Counted from the first letter of the stretch, positions 16,998-26,084 are shown. The stretch: DNA of 64,000 nucleotides from an uncultured Methanobrevibacter sp. (GCF_902788255.1 NZ_CADAJR010000001.1:48481-112480), one strand, 5' to 3'. Numbers and translations are program-made. The notes: a model not told the origin generated them from the letters alone.

Positions 16998-19900
16998 TTA
17001 TTTCACTTTTTCTTTTTTATCTTTATTCATTTTTTCTAGCCAAACATCATATTCTTCTGTTTTATAAAGATTTGGAAAGATAGTCCTTGATTCCTTTAAT
17101 TGAGGGATATGTTTAGTTGTTGTTGTCCATTCCTTACCTAAACCAAATTCCTCACGGATTTCTGAAGTTAAATGCTTAGCTTTTATATGACCCTTTGTAT
17201 CAAGAACATCTATTGGTAAGCTTTCACATTTTGCGACATACCTAATTAATTGATTTAATTCTGTTGTAATAATAGGGTCTTCACTACTGATATCTGTATC
17301 AGAATACTTTACCAATCTTGGTAGAATATGTGCAATTGGGTCAGTAAATTTGCCCAATATTTCTCTTGATTTTTCATCATCGATTCTAGCTTTAAAATCA
17401 TTTCCTTCTGTAATCATTTTTTTATATGCTTCAATGCCATTATAAATTAACCATTCCATTTCTTCTGGGTCAGTTAATAGTTCTTCAAGAAGATTAGGAT
17501 TCATCTCTTCGGTGCCACGAAATCGATTAAGAAACTCAAATATAACTACTCTTTGCACAATAGCCTCTTCAATCCCATCTTTAAATTTTGGTAAGTTATT
17601 ACAGACAACTATCATGTCTGGAACTTCTTCTTTAGGAATTGTGTATTTATCCTTACCTTTAGGTTCGACTGGTATGTCATCATATCCTGTAATTGATTTT
17701 AACAGTCCTGTATCTTCAATAGGTTTTTTAGGGGAGTCACTTACAATATTTACTTGCTTATTTTCTAGATGTGCTGTTGCAAATCTGTTGTCAGGTGTAA
17801 GCTCTTGTAATTGTAATCTACCTACTTTATCACTTCCGAAAATGTTTGTGATTAGATTACTAGCTACACCTTTACCTGCTCCACCTATACCTGCTATGAT
17901 AAAGAAAGCATTTAATTTGTTTCCACTTGTTAAGATATAACCAATCATTTCTAAAAAACCTTGCTTTAATTCTTCTATATCTTGTTTTGATTCATTATTT
18001 GGTTTAGCTAATGATGTTTCTAGGAAATGCTGTACTTTTTCTCCTTTAGCTTGGGGATTGTAATTATGTGCGGCTTCAATCAATGTAAATACTGGTTCAT
18101 CATTAGCTGATATTACTTTAAAATTTACCATATCATACAAACAGTTGTTAAACTTTACAATGTTGTATTTTGGGTTTTGTCGGTTACTAACAAATCCAAT
18201 TGCATCTTTAACATCATTCGAGTGAACTAAGTCTTGATTATTAAATAATTCATTGTCTAGTTTTATCACTAGATTATCTATATCAACTGAATCATATCCA
18301 TTAGTATTTTTATCTAGTAAATACGGGGTATTGATACTTTTTCGCAATAGCATTCCTTTTTCTTTAAAATAATGACCTAATCGTTGTCTACATTTCCTAA
18401 CATTAACATTATAACTTGAAAATAATTTAATTAGCTCTTGTTCAAGTGTTAATTCTTTTTTTGATGAAATAAAATCGTCATTATTCTTAAAATACTGTTT
18501 TAGCTTTGTATCTAACAATTTTGGCATTTCAACATCTTCATCAGCTAAAATAGCTTTGATGGTTTTTAGTTCATCTTTAGCTATTTTAAATAACTGCTTT
18601 TTGTACTTAAATTCAAAAGTTATTAGGTTTTCATCATCGTTTTTTCTAATAAATGAACCTTGCAGTGTGTTAAAATTTAATTCTAGATTAATACCATCAA
18701 TGATTTCTAAAAAAACAATCCATTTGTCAGTATTATTTTCGTAAACAACAACTGCTACTTCTTTGTTTTTAATTTTAAATGGTTTTACTTCAGTTTCTGT
18801 AGGTTTATCATAATAACCAAAGTTGCTTTTGAAGTAATCGATTACAGTTTTCTTACCAGTAAAGTGAGGTAATTCTTCTATCCCTTTTATTAAGTGTCGC
18901 ATTCCACAAAGGTGTTTAATGTCTTTACTATAAGCATATTTGATGCTTCCACCAATAGTGTCGGCATAATCTGATGATCCTGTGATGTGTAATTCTTGGA
19001 AGATGCTTTCAACTTCTTCTTGTGTAAATCCGCTCCGTCGCAATACATGCACAATTCTGTAACCAATTTCATTTCTATGTCCTGTAATATACACTTTTCC
19101 AATCATTTCTTTCAGTTCTTCACGGTCAGAACTAAAGTTATAATGGGGATTTGCATGTTCATCAGGGTAGTTGTCATCAGATTTATTTTCTGTAGCTGTT
19201 GAAATAGCTTCTTTAACAATAGACAATTCCATGAACTTTTTCGTATTTGCTTTTTTATCTATGGTGTTTGGGAGATAATTGGATTTTACATGTAATAAAT
19301 GGCTGATGGCTGTACTGTAATCATCATTTAATTGTATAAAGTTACTGTAAAGTTTGCTTGTGCTATGTTGTGTAACTGGTAATCTTTGTAAACCTTTATT
19401 TCTATTCAATACTGCATAATCAAGTGTTGATTTTTTTATAGGTTTATGTAGTATTGATGTTTCAATAGCTTCGCCTAATGATAATGTGAAAAGTTTCGGG
19501 TCATTATTTATCTTGTCGGTGAAAGTTAATTCATTTAAAGGTATTCTAATGTGTAAACCTTTACTTCCAGACCAATTTACAGTTACATCAATTCCATGTT
19601 CTGTGAAATAGTCTGCGACCTTCATTGCATCTTCAAAGGGTTCTTTTAGATAACCATCTTTAATTTTTTTGTAAAAATAGCTTTGTATTTCTTCCTCTGT
19701 TAATTCAGACAATTCTATTTTTTCTTTATTGCTTAAGTAGTTTAATAAGTGCGTTCGTTCTTTATCAGTTAAGTCACTTATATCTTCTCGTGTTTTATAT
19801 TTTTCAATGGTTGGATTGATTTCAGAGTCAGATATAGTATTTAATGTATGGTTTAATTCCCATTCTAATTGTGATTCTTTGCTTAAGTCAAAATCTAAAA

Positions 19901-20153
19901 ATATCGTTCGTATTGTTCCTACTACATCATCATTGATTGATGTATATATTTCAATGAATTTGTCTTCATCATTGGTGTTAGTTGCAAATTCCACTAATTC
20001 TTTTGCATTATTAGCTGGTTTTTTCCAGTATTTTCCTTTTCTTTTTTCATCAATTGGATAAAATAAATTTTCGTAAATCATTTCTAATTGTTTATAAAAT
20101 TGATTTGAATCAGTTCTTCGATTTTCTGACTCATCTATTGTTCTTATAACCAT
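16998..20153 (-). CDS. Plasmid-type primase-SF3 helicase replication protein
   Basis: 1051 residues. The N-terminal third is an archaeo-eukaryotic primase: metal motif FLDFDLS (Asp87, Asp89), SGSKGLHIRIPL (195-206), and LDYAVLNRNKGLQRLP (244-259). Residues 350-425 contain a helical PriCT-like part (GHRNEIGYRIVHVLRRSGF). The D5_N/P4-type region (FNNCLYDMVNFKV) precedes an SF3 ATPase: Walker A GIGGAGKGV (755-763), Walker B-like VNIVSDSP, sensor MIVVCNNLP and Arg finger QRVVIFEF. A primase and helicase in one chain is the mark of self-replicating plasmids and viruses (pRN1 ORF904-like). It is the element's replication initiator. The ATG follows GGAGTAAT. Confidence 0.9.
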   Translation of the reverse strand: MVIRTIDESENRRTDSNQFYKQLEMIYENLFYPIDEKRKGKYWKKPANNAKELVEFATNTNDEDKFIEIYTSINDDVVGTIRTIFLDFDLSKESQLEWELNHTLNTISDSEINPTIEKYKTREDISDLTDKERTHLLNYLSNKEKIELSELTEEEIQSYFYKKIKDGYLKEPFEDAMKVADYFTEHGIDVTVNWSGSKGLHIRIPLNELTFTDKINNDPKLFTLSLGEAIETSILHKPIKKSTLDYAVLNRNKGLQRLPVTQHSTSKLYSNFIQLNDDYSTAISHLLHVKSNYLPNTIDKKANTKKFMELSIVKEAISTATENKSDDNYPDEHANPHYNFSSDREELKEMIGKVYITGHRNEIGYRIVHVLRRSGFTQEEVESIFQELHITGSSDYADTIGGSIKYAYSKDIKHLCGMRHLIKGIEELPHFTGKKTVIDYFKSNFGYYDKPTETEVKPFKIKNKEVAVVVYENNTDKWIVFLEIIDGINLELNFNTLQGSFIRKNDDENLITFEFKYKKQLFKIAKDELKTIKAILADEDVEMPKLLDTKLKQYFKNNDDFISSKKELTLEQELIKLFSSYNVNVRKCRQRLGHYFKEKGMLLRKSINTPYLLDKNTNGYDSVDIDNLVIKLDNELFNNQDLVHSNDVKDAIGFVSNRQNPKYNIVKFNNCLYDMVNFKVISANDEPVFTLIEAAHNYNPQAKGEKVQHFLETSLAKPNNESKQDIEELKQGFLEMIGYILTSGNKLNAFFIIAGIGGAGKGVASNLITNIFGSDKVGRLQLQELTPDNRFATAHLENKQVNIVSDSPKKPIEDTGLLKSITGYDDIPVEPKGKDKYTIPKEEVPDMIVVCNNLPKFKDGIEEAIVQRVVIFEFLNRFRGTEEMNPNLLEELLTDPEEMEWLIYNGIEAYKKMITEGNDFKARIDDEKSREILGKFTDPIAHILPRLVKYSDTDISSEDPIITTELNQLIRYVAKCESLPIDVLDTKGHIKAKHLTSEIREEFGLGKEWTTTTKHIPQLKESRTIFPNLYKTEEYDVWLEKMNKDKKEKVK

Positions 20154-20300
20154 ATATATTACTCCTTTATGGTTTTTTTTAATTGCTTAATTATTCAAGC
20201 AATTAATTACGCAATTACATGCTTATTTATTCAACTGGCTTAAGAACGAGTTTTAGTGTGGTAATGGTTAGCAGAAAATATTTATAAGTGTCAGAAAATA

Positions 20301-20331
20301 AACAGTTACAGTGTACAATATGGTAACTGTT
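20301..20331. promoter_or_regulatory. Inverted repeat upstream of the primase gene
   Basis: AACAGTTAC (20301-20309) pairs with GTAACTGTT (20323-20331) across 13 nt. It lies about 150 bp upstream of the replication gene. It could be an operator or an origin hairpin. The intervening 20160-20290 region is AT-rich with repeated GCAATTA/GCTTATTTA units. Confidence 0.45.
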
Positions 20332-20389
20332 CTTCCTGTCTGTTTCTGCTTGTTAAGAACAACACCAAAAGTGTTCTACTTGTTTTAAA

Positions 20390-20635
20390 TTAAAAATATG
20401 TGTGTTCTATTATATCGATGATGTCGTCATGTTTTAGTCTACTAATGAATTTGACTTCATCTTCAGTTTCTGCAAGAGACATTAAAGTCGGAATATCATT
20501 GCGAGTAATTGTAATATCGTACCAGTCATCATAACCATTTCTAGTATGATGTGTTCTTAAATAACTCAATATTTGATAATTGATTCCTATATTAATATGC
20601 TCATTATTTAAGCATATTTCAGGTTTGGAAATCAT
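20390..20635 (-). CDS. 81-residue hypothetical protein of the element
   Basis: A small, soluble, acidic protein. It has no Cys pairs, no membrane helix and no recognised motif. The middle (YDDWYDITITRNDIPTLMSL) suggests a mixed alpha/beta fold. AGGTC lies a few bases before the ATG (AAAGACCTCC region on the plus strand reads GGAGGTC on the coding strand), which is good support for translation. It is read in the same direction as the primase gene and lies 236 bp upstream of it. Function unknown. Confidence 0.7.
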   Translation of the reverse strand: MISKPEICLNNEHINIGINYQILSYLRTHHTRNGYDDWYDITITRNDIPTLMSLAETEDEVKFISRLKHDDIIDIIEHTYF

Positions 20636-20954
20636 AAAAAAAGACCTCCCATAAAGTAATTTAGTTCGAGCACCTAATAGAACTTCATTAATTATAAGTT
20701 ATCCTTCTATTCAAAATCACCTTTCAAATTCACTTTTGGGATATATTTAAACATATTTTACATTAAAAAGATATATAAACCTTTCGATTTATATTATCAC
20801 ATCATATTTGCAGACATTTTAAAATTAAAGTCTTTTAAGATAGTTTTATTTTAGGAATAATTTCATTTACTGTGATGATTGGTCGAGTCATTAAAGCTAC
20901 TTTAACAGCTCACATGACTCTTGATTTTTTCGCAGTATTTAATATAATTGGCTG
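20636..20954. other. Intergenic region with a strong hairpin
   Basis: No gene is seen. A nested hairpin is present: GAGTCAT (20885-20891) with ATGACTC (20914-20920) outside, and TTAAAG (20891-20896) with CTTTAA (20900-20905) inside, then a run of T at 20925-20930 on the plus strand. It looks like a terminator-type structure or a structured RNA. The ATG-proximal end (20740-20800) is AT-rich and probably holds the promoter of the 81-residue gene. Confidence 0.45.
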
Positions 20955-21398
20955 TTATTTGTTTTGTTTTAATTTTTTTATACTTGCTTCAATTTCATCA
21001 CAAATATTATGCACTCTCCTTCTTGCTTCAGGACTAATGTAAAACTTTTCAAGTTGCTCTGCATCATATAATCCACCGTAGAGATGCATATCTGTTATTA
21101 TGAAATCATTATTATCATAATGTTCAGCTACATGTTTATAAAAATCTAGTTCTTCCTTGTAGTATTCTAAATTGTTTATATTATTGTAATTATTGTATCC
21201 AATTTTATTGTCATGTATACGAATAATATCTTCAGGAAGGGGTAAATTATAATACCTTTTATGTTCAGCTCTGTATTTGTTGCAAAGTTCTATCAGAAAC
21301 TCTGTTTTTTCTTTCTGTTCGAGAAGTTCTTCTTCTCTAAAATCAATCGTATTTATGTAAATCACCTTTATTAGCTTTGTAAAATTCAACAACTGCAT
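20955..21398 (-). CDS. 147-residue hypothetical protein of the element
   Basis: The frame overlaps the end of the upstream ribbon-helix-helix gene by 56 bases, so the true start may be the GTG twelve codons in (VIYINTIDFREEELLE). The protein is rich in Tyr, Asn, Glu and Lys, entirely soluble, and mostly helical (EELLEQKEKTEFLIELCNKY; a C-terminal IEASIKKLKQNK helix). It has no known motif. The overlap implies co-transcription and translational coupling with the DNA-binding partner, an arrangement common in toxin-antitoxin and copy-control pairs; which it is, I cannot say. Confidence 0.7.
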   Translation of the reverse strand: MQLLNFTKLIKVIYINTIDFREEELLEQKEKTEFLIELCNKYRAEHKRYYNLPLPEDIIRIHDNKIGYNNYNNINNLEYYKEELDFYKHVAEHYDNNDFIITDMHLYGGLYDAEQLEKFYISPEARRRVHNICDEIEASIKKLKQNK

Positions 21399-21528
21399 AC
21401 CTAATTACTGAACTTCTATTTAACATGGTGTGCTCTTGTAAATAATCGAGCATATCTTTAAAGTCATCAGTAACTTTTAATGTAATTATGTCCGTGTATT
21501 CACTTGGACAATCTTTTTTATTGTTCAT
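21343..21528 (-). CDS. Ribbon-helix-helix DNA-binding protein
   Basis: 61 residues. The strand DIITLKVTDDFKDMLDYLQE and helix TMLNRSSVIRYAVVEFYKAN match the CopG/Arc ribbon-helix-helix fold: a beta strand that would sit in the major groove, followed by two helices with an N-R-S-S turn. Such proteins control plasmid copy number or act as antitoxins. The next gene on the same strand overlaps its 3' end. There is no strong ribosome binding site upstream of the ATG. Confidence 0.8.
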   Translation of the reverse strand: MNNKKDCPSEYTDIITLKVTDDFKDMLDYLQEHTMLNRSSVIRYAVVEFYKANKGDLHKYD

Positions 21529-22109
21529 GTATATTCCTAGTATTCTAAAGACTATAAAAAGGAAAATTTTTTTAAATATTGCATGTTTTGTAAGACATTA
21601 AAAGTAGGTAATTTTATTAAATGAAGGTGGAAAGGTCATTTAATGAAAAATCGAGTTTTGAGTCCTTATTTTCAGTTTTTTTCAGTAATTCGGCTTGTTT
21701 TAGTATTGTTAGTCTGTAGTAATAGCTATTAGTTTTGTACATGATTAATTAGTTTGTTGCTTACTTGCTTGTGCAATTGTTGTGATGGTGTTAGTTAGGG
21801 GTGCTGAAGTAGAATTTTATTGTGCTATAATTTAATATGATCATCTAGTTGGGGGTTTGGCACTGAAGTTAGTATTTGAAAGGGTGAAACTTATAACAAC
21901 TATTACTTAACATTATTTTGATGAATATATTTAATAGATGACCCATTAAGTATTATAATTATGGGGGCTAATTTAGATATTGTTCCACTATTTATAAACT
22001 ATCATTTTTCGTCATGTTGATGTAGGTAAGTTTGTAAATGTGAATGTAATTAAATAAATTAATTTAGTAATTAAAAAATTAATTATTTGATTATTGGTTA
22101 AGAGATGGC
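21529..22109. other. Gene-free stretch between the RHH gene and the specificity gene
   Basis: 581 bp with stop codons in all frames and no ORF of useful length. A TATA-like ACTATAAAAAGG at 21549-21560 could serve the RHH gene on neither strand convincingly. I see no tRNA, long repeat or convincing hairpin here. It may be remnant DNA. Confidence 0.5.
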
Positions 22110-22627
22110 TTAAGATTTATATTTTAGGTATTTTAAATATTTTTTAATCATTCCCGTTTCTAAGTTCATCATATATTCTTCAATAAATTTATAGTCTATA
22201 TCCTCATTTTCTGTTATGGGCAATATTATTACTTCTCTTTTCAATCTATTATCATTAATTTCTCTATTAAAATTATATTTTGATTTCAATCTTTTAATAA
22301 TGGAAGCAATGAATAAATAGATGTATTTATTAAAATTATCATTTTTTAAATGGGTTATATGGTCACTTGCTACAAAAGTGTAAGGGTGATAGAAGGTACT
22401 GCCAACACTTCCACTATTTGCTAATGTTATGCAATTTTCAAATATTCTAACTTTTTCTTTATTTCCTATAAATGTATCAACGCCATTTGATTCAGAAGAA
22501 GACGATACATAAGGTGTTTCTCCATTGATAAAATTTGCTTTTGTTAATCTTTTACCTCTTTGGATATCTTCAAATAATTCATTAATATAAAATTCTTTCC
22601 ATTGAACAGATTTTAGATTATATTTTG
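22110..22627 (-). pseudogene. Out-of-frame second half of the specificity subunit
   Basis: Downstream of the G tract (coding strand), an open frame of about 170 codons encodes a second target-recognition domain: it begins KYNLKSVQWKEFYINELFED, runs through TPYVSSSSESNGVDTF and ANSGSVGSTFY, and ends KKYLKYLKYKS before TAA at 22110-22112. The motif order repeats that of the first half (WKSFRFDEIF; IPFIGATNSNNGVTGF; TNNGSVGYAYY). It is read only if the tract loses one G (or gains two). It is therefore best seen as the silent part of a phase-variable gene, not as decay. Confidence 0.8.
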
Positions 22628-23205
22628 CCCCCCCCCCAATTAGTAGAGTCTAGATAATTAGTATATCTTTCAATTAATTCTTTTTCTTTTGATTTCATAA
22701 ATTCTTCCATATACTGGTAATGGGGCATGCCTTTGTTATTAGTAGGCAATATTAAATTTGAACTTTTCATTCTCATAGGTCTCCATTTTCTAGAGTAGGC
22801 ATAACAAGATTTTTGTTGTTGGATTGCAACGATTAAAAATAATGCAATATATTTATTTAATTCAAAATTTTTAAGATATAATACATTTATATCATGACTA
22901 CATGTAAATTGATTTGTTTGATAGTATGCATAACCTACAGAACCATTGTTTGTTACAGTAATACAATTTCCTTCGAAAATTTTATTAGTTATGTCATGAT
23001 TTTTTCCATGTCCCATTTTAGATGAATTTTCAATATCTTGTAATAGACAAAAGCCAGTCACACCATTATTAGAATTTGTTGCACCTATGAATGGGATTTC
23101 TCCATTTTCATTGAATGGTGGCTTTTTATTGTAAAATCCTCCTTTTATAATAAAGATTTCATCAAAACGAAATGATTTCCAGTTAATTATTTCATTAAGT
23201 GCCAT
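22618..23205 (-). CDS. Specificity (S) subunit of a restriction-modification system, truncated by phase variation
   Basis: 195 residues in the frame as sequenced. The fold is a single target-recognition domain with its helix: KSFRFDEIFIIKGGFYNKKP, IPFIGATNSNNGVTGF and NNGSVGYAYYQTNQF are typical of PF01420. It ends prematurely at NWGGGKI just after a ten-G run. With nine G the frame continues to 22110 for a total of 364 residues with two target domains, close to the length of BcgI B. Seven bases separate it from the methyltransferase gene. A half-subunit of this type may still pair with itself and alter the recognised sequence, as reported for NgoAV. Confidence 0.85.
   Translation of the reverse strand: MALNEIINWKSFRFDEIFIIKGGFYNKKPPFNENGEIPFIGATNSNNGVTGFCLLQDIENSSKMGHGKNHDITNKIFEGNCITVTNNGSVGYAYYQTNQFTCSHDINVLYLKNFELNKYIALFLIVAIQQQKSCYAYSRKWRPMRMKSSNLILPTNNKGMPHYQYMEEFMKSKEKELIERYTNYLDSTNWGGGKI
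22628..22637 (-). repeat. Homopolymer G10 tract (phase-variation site)
   Basis: Ten consecutive C on the plus strand (G on the coding strand) in an AT-rich gene. By translating each length: G10 gives W-G-G-G-K-I-stop, G11 gives a stop eight codons later, and G9 reads on into the second domain. It is the longest G/C homopolymer I noticed in the window and is exactly placed to switch the gene by slipped-strand mispairing. Confidence 0.85.
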
Positions 23206-23212
23206 ATTATCA

Positions 23213-25093
23213 CTATTTAAATAAATTCTCTCTATCTTCCATTATCATTTTAAATTCAAAACTTAAATAATCGCCCATTGTCTTATAGAATTCGTTTTCT
23301 AGAGGTATTTCATCATTAAAATAATAAAATGAATGTAACCATTCATCTGTAGGTTTTATTTTAGATTTTACCATGAATTCACTTGTTGCATCAAGTTCAT
23401 CATTCCAACATTTTAGAAGGTGTTCCTTTCGTTCGATTGCCCTTTCTGTTTTTATTATACCAATATGTTTTCTCAACTCATATCCGTCATCTTCAAAATT
23501 GATGAATTTACATCTTTTTTCACTAGGATGGGTTTTATGTGCTTTAAAAATGGCAATACATGGCATTGTACCAACTCCATAGAAAGTAGTATCTCCATTT
23601 AGAGTTATAACTCCTTCAAGTGTGTGATTTTTGAGAATTTCTTTTTTCATGTTCTTATCTTCGGTATTTTTTCCAATCATTGCTGGTTGTGGGACAATTA
23701 CTCCACATCGGGCATTATCATCTAAGGAGTCTAATAAGTGTTTAACAAAGTGTATTTCTGATAAATGGGCTGTTTCTTTATTTTTTCTTAGTGAATATGG
23801 GGGGTTCATCATTCCTACAGTATATTTATTTTTTCTGAGTTCTTGAGGGTCTTGTTTTAAGAAATCGGCACAAATTAAATTAGTTTTACCGTCTCCTCTT
23901 AAAATCATATTTGTTGTAGCAATTGAGAACATATTTTCTTTTAATTCTATGCCATGTAAGTTATTTTCTTTTATATGTTTCTTTTCTTCTTCTGTTTCAA
24001 CTGAATTTATCATTCTATTCATTGCTGATACTAAAAAGCTTCCAGTTCCTGCACAAGGGTCTAATACTTTGTCTTGTGGAGTAATTTCTAGTAAATCACA
24101 AAATAATTCTGTTATATGTGTTGGTGTTAGTACAATTCCTAATGATTGACCATCACCCCCACTATATTTAATAAATTCTCCATAAAAGAAGCCTAGTATA
24201 TCTTCATGTGTTGTTGATATTGCCGGAAATATTTTATCTTTAATATACTCGGTAAAATACTTTAATGGTGTTTTTCCTAAGTTTTCATCTACTTCGTTAA
24301 GATTGGGTCTATCTTTTATAAAATTAAATTGGTGCATTATAGCGTCTACTTTTTGTTCTACTTTTATTCTTTGCAAATTACAACAAACGGCATCACTTAT
24401 TATTTTTCCATCATTACTTATTTCATCTGCTTTTAGTGATTGATCAATATCTGCATTTTCATTTAATGCTAATAATATTGCTGATACTACTAATGGTTTT
24501 TCTGCATCTGTTAAACTACCTCTTGATGTTAATAGTTCATTTAATTCTTTTGATTTTCCTAATACTTCTTCTATTTCTATAACTTCTGCCGGAGTTTCAT
24601 TAAGTATAATTTCTTTATAATATTGTTCTATATTTTCCTCGTTAAAGTTTTCAAAGTTTTCAACTTCATCTAATATGGTGTAATCATTTTCATCTACATA
24701 TATGGGTCTGATAATATGGTGTTTTTCATCTCCACTACATCCAAATGCGAAAATTTTTTTAAAATTAGTATTGTTTATTATATGTTGTGCATAATGTAAT
24801 GCACCATTTTCTGCATAATCTGTTAGTGCATTTATTCTTAAATCTAATCTATTGAGATTTTTTTCACAGTATAATGCTTGTTTGCTGGTTTCTGCCTTAT
24901 CCTCAATAACTATTATGAATTCTTTTGATTTTCCTACAAACTCTGGAAATCCTACTCTTTTTGTTCCTCTTTTGGATGCAGTTTTTAATGCATCTTCAAT
25001 TTCTTTAATACTACTTCCATTAGGCATAAACTCGATATTTGCACTATCTAACAACCTTGATATAAATAAATCTGTATTCTTTTCATTAACCAT
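23213..25093 (-). CDS. Fused restriction nuclease-N6-adenine methyltransferase (BcgI-like RM subunit)
   Basis: 626 residues. The C-terminal two-thirds is an N6-adenine methyltransferase of the HsdM type: SAM motif DPCAGTGSF (345-353) and catalytic NPPY (430-433). The N-terminal 130 residues are not the usual HsdM helix bundle. They contain VGFPEFV (Pro50-Glu51) and, 13 residues on, IIVIEDKAE (Glu64, Lys66), the PD-(D/E)xK nuclease pattern. A nuclease-methyltransferase chain of about 630 residues next to an S gene, with no hsdR in view, matches BcgI-type (type IIB/IIG) systems. It would cut unmodified DNA and modify its own sites. The BcgI assignment is from length and motif order only. Confidence 0.85.
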   Translation of the reverse strand: MVNEKNTDLFISRLLDSANIEFMPNGSSIKEIEDALKTASKRGTKRVGFPEFVGKSKEFIIVIEDKAETSKQALYCEKNLNRLDLRINALTDYAENGALHYAQHIINNTNFKKIFAFGCSGDEKHHIIRPIYVDENDYTILDEVENFENFNEENIEQYYKEIILNETPAEVIEIEEVLGKSKELNELLTSRGSLTDAEKPLVVSAILLALNENADIDQSLKADEISNDGKIISDAVCCNLQRIKVEQKVDAIMHQFNFIKDRPNLNEVDENLGKTPLKYFTEYIKDKIFPAISTTHEDILGFFYGEFIKYSGGDGQSLGIVLTPTHITELFCDLLEITPQDKVLDPCAGTGSFLVSAMNRMINSVETEEEKKHIKENNLHGIELKENMFSIATTNMILRGDGKTNLICADFLKQDPQELRKNKYTVGMMNPPYSLRKNKETAHLSEIHFVKHLLDSLDDNARCGVIVPQPAMIGKNTEDKNMKKEILKNHTLEGVITLNGDTTFYGVGTMPCIAIFKAHKTHPSEKRCKFINFEDDGYELRKHIGIIKTERAIERKEHLLKCWNDELDATSEFMVKSKIKPTDEWLHSFYYFNDEIPLENEFYKTMGDYLSFEFKMIMEDRENLFK

Positions 25094-25363
25094 ATTATCT
25101 ACTCAATGAAACATTAATAGATATTTATGTATTTTTTTTAATATATATCTATCAATATTAATTTGTTTTTGTAATTTTACAAGTTAAAATCAATATTTCA
25201 CTAGATTCATATCAAAAACCTTTTATAATTGTTTAATAAATTAATTAAACATGTAAGTGCTCTTTTGAGTGGTTATGTTTGATATCATGGCATTGTTGTT
25301 TTGCAAAATGTTTATTATGTAGGAGTTTGATATTAATTATTATATTAAATCTAGGTGATTATC

Positions 25364-25669
25364 ATGAATGACAGGATTGAAATAGCTAAAGAATTCGCAA
25401 AAACTATTAAATCTGATGATATTAAATTAATAATGTTATTTGGTTCTGTTGCTCGTGGTGAAGATACCGAAGAGTCCGATATAGATATCTTAATTGTATC
25501 TCCTAATGCTGATGATTTAAGATATAAAATTAATAGAATAGCTGTTGATATTATTCTTGAAAAAGATGAAGTGATTTCTCCACATTTAATGACAGAAGAA
25601 CATTTTAATAAAACAAGAAATAATCCATTTTTAACTAATGTGCTTAATGAAGGTGTTGTAATTGGATAA
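25364..25669 (+). CDS. MNT-type nucleotidyltransferase (antitoxin)
   Basis: 101 residues from the ATG at 25364, with AGGTG before it; the upstream GTG at 25355 overlaps that site. The nucleotidyltransferase signature is GSVARGEDTEESDIDILIV (Gly-Ser, then Asp-x-Asp for metal). A third Asp (DIIL) lies in a later strand. It overlaps the HEPN gene by eight bases. In MNT/HEPN pairs the nucleotidyltransferase neutralises the HEPN toxin, in studied cases by AMP-transfer; the same is likely here. Confidence 0.9.
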   Translation: MNDRIEIAKEFAKTIKSDDIKLIMLFGSVARGEDTEESDIDILIVSPNADDLRYKINRIAVDIILEKDEVISPHLMTEEHFNKTRNNPFLTNVLNEGVVIG

Positions 25670-26030
25670 TGTTGGAGAAGCATTTAATGTAGGTAAGGAG
25701 CAATTGATTTCCAGTAAAATGTTGTTTGAAGGTGGACAATATAGGGATTCAGTGACTTTATCTTATTATGCAATGTATTCTTCTGCTTTAGCTTTGTTAT
25801 TGAAAAAGGATATTTCTCCAAAGACTCATGAGGGTACTTTAAGGCAACTAGCTAAAGAGTATGTTAAAGAAGGTTTGCTTAGTAAAGAATCTTATGATTA
25901 TCTCTATGATGGTAGAACACTTAGGAATAAATCTAGTTATGATTATTCTGTTGTTTTTTCTGAAGAGTTAGCTGAAGAGCTTATTTTGCAAGCTGAAAAA
26001 TTTATTGATGAAGTTGAGCAGTTATTATGA
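25662..26030 (+). CDS. HEPN-domain protein (putative toxin RNase)
   Basis: 122 residues, all helical. It starts at a TTG inside the end of the MNT gene and carries the COG1895-type pattern SVTLSYYAMYSSALALLL and a C-terminal helix. The active-site stretch is RNKSSYDYS: Arg, four residues, then Tyr-Asp-Tyr where the well-studied HepT has His-x-Tyr. COG1895 members often have an R-x-x-A-D-Y motif, so the lack of His may be normal for this branch. Its location at the end of the element suggests a stability or defence module. Confidence 0.85.
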   Translation: MDNVGEAFNVGKEQLISSKMLFEGGQYRDSVTLSYYAMYSSALALLLKKDISPKTHEGTLRQLAKEYVKEGLLSKESYDYLYDGRTLRNKSSYDYSVVFSEELAEELILQAEKFIDEVEQLL

Positions 26031-26084
26031 TTTTTTCTATTTATTTTTGTTGGAATTCGTGGTAGTTTTGCCTTATTTTTAGAA

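Noticed and set aside
20885..20920. Terminator of the 147-residue gene
   Set aside because: The hairpin lies 35 bp beyond its stop, but the T run is on the plus-strand side, wrong for a minus-strand gene.
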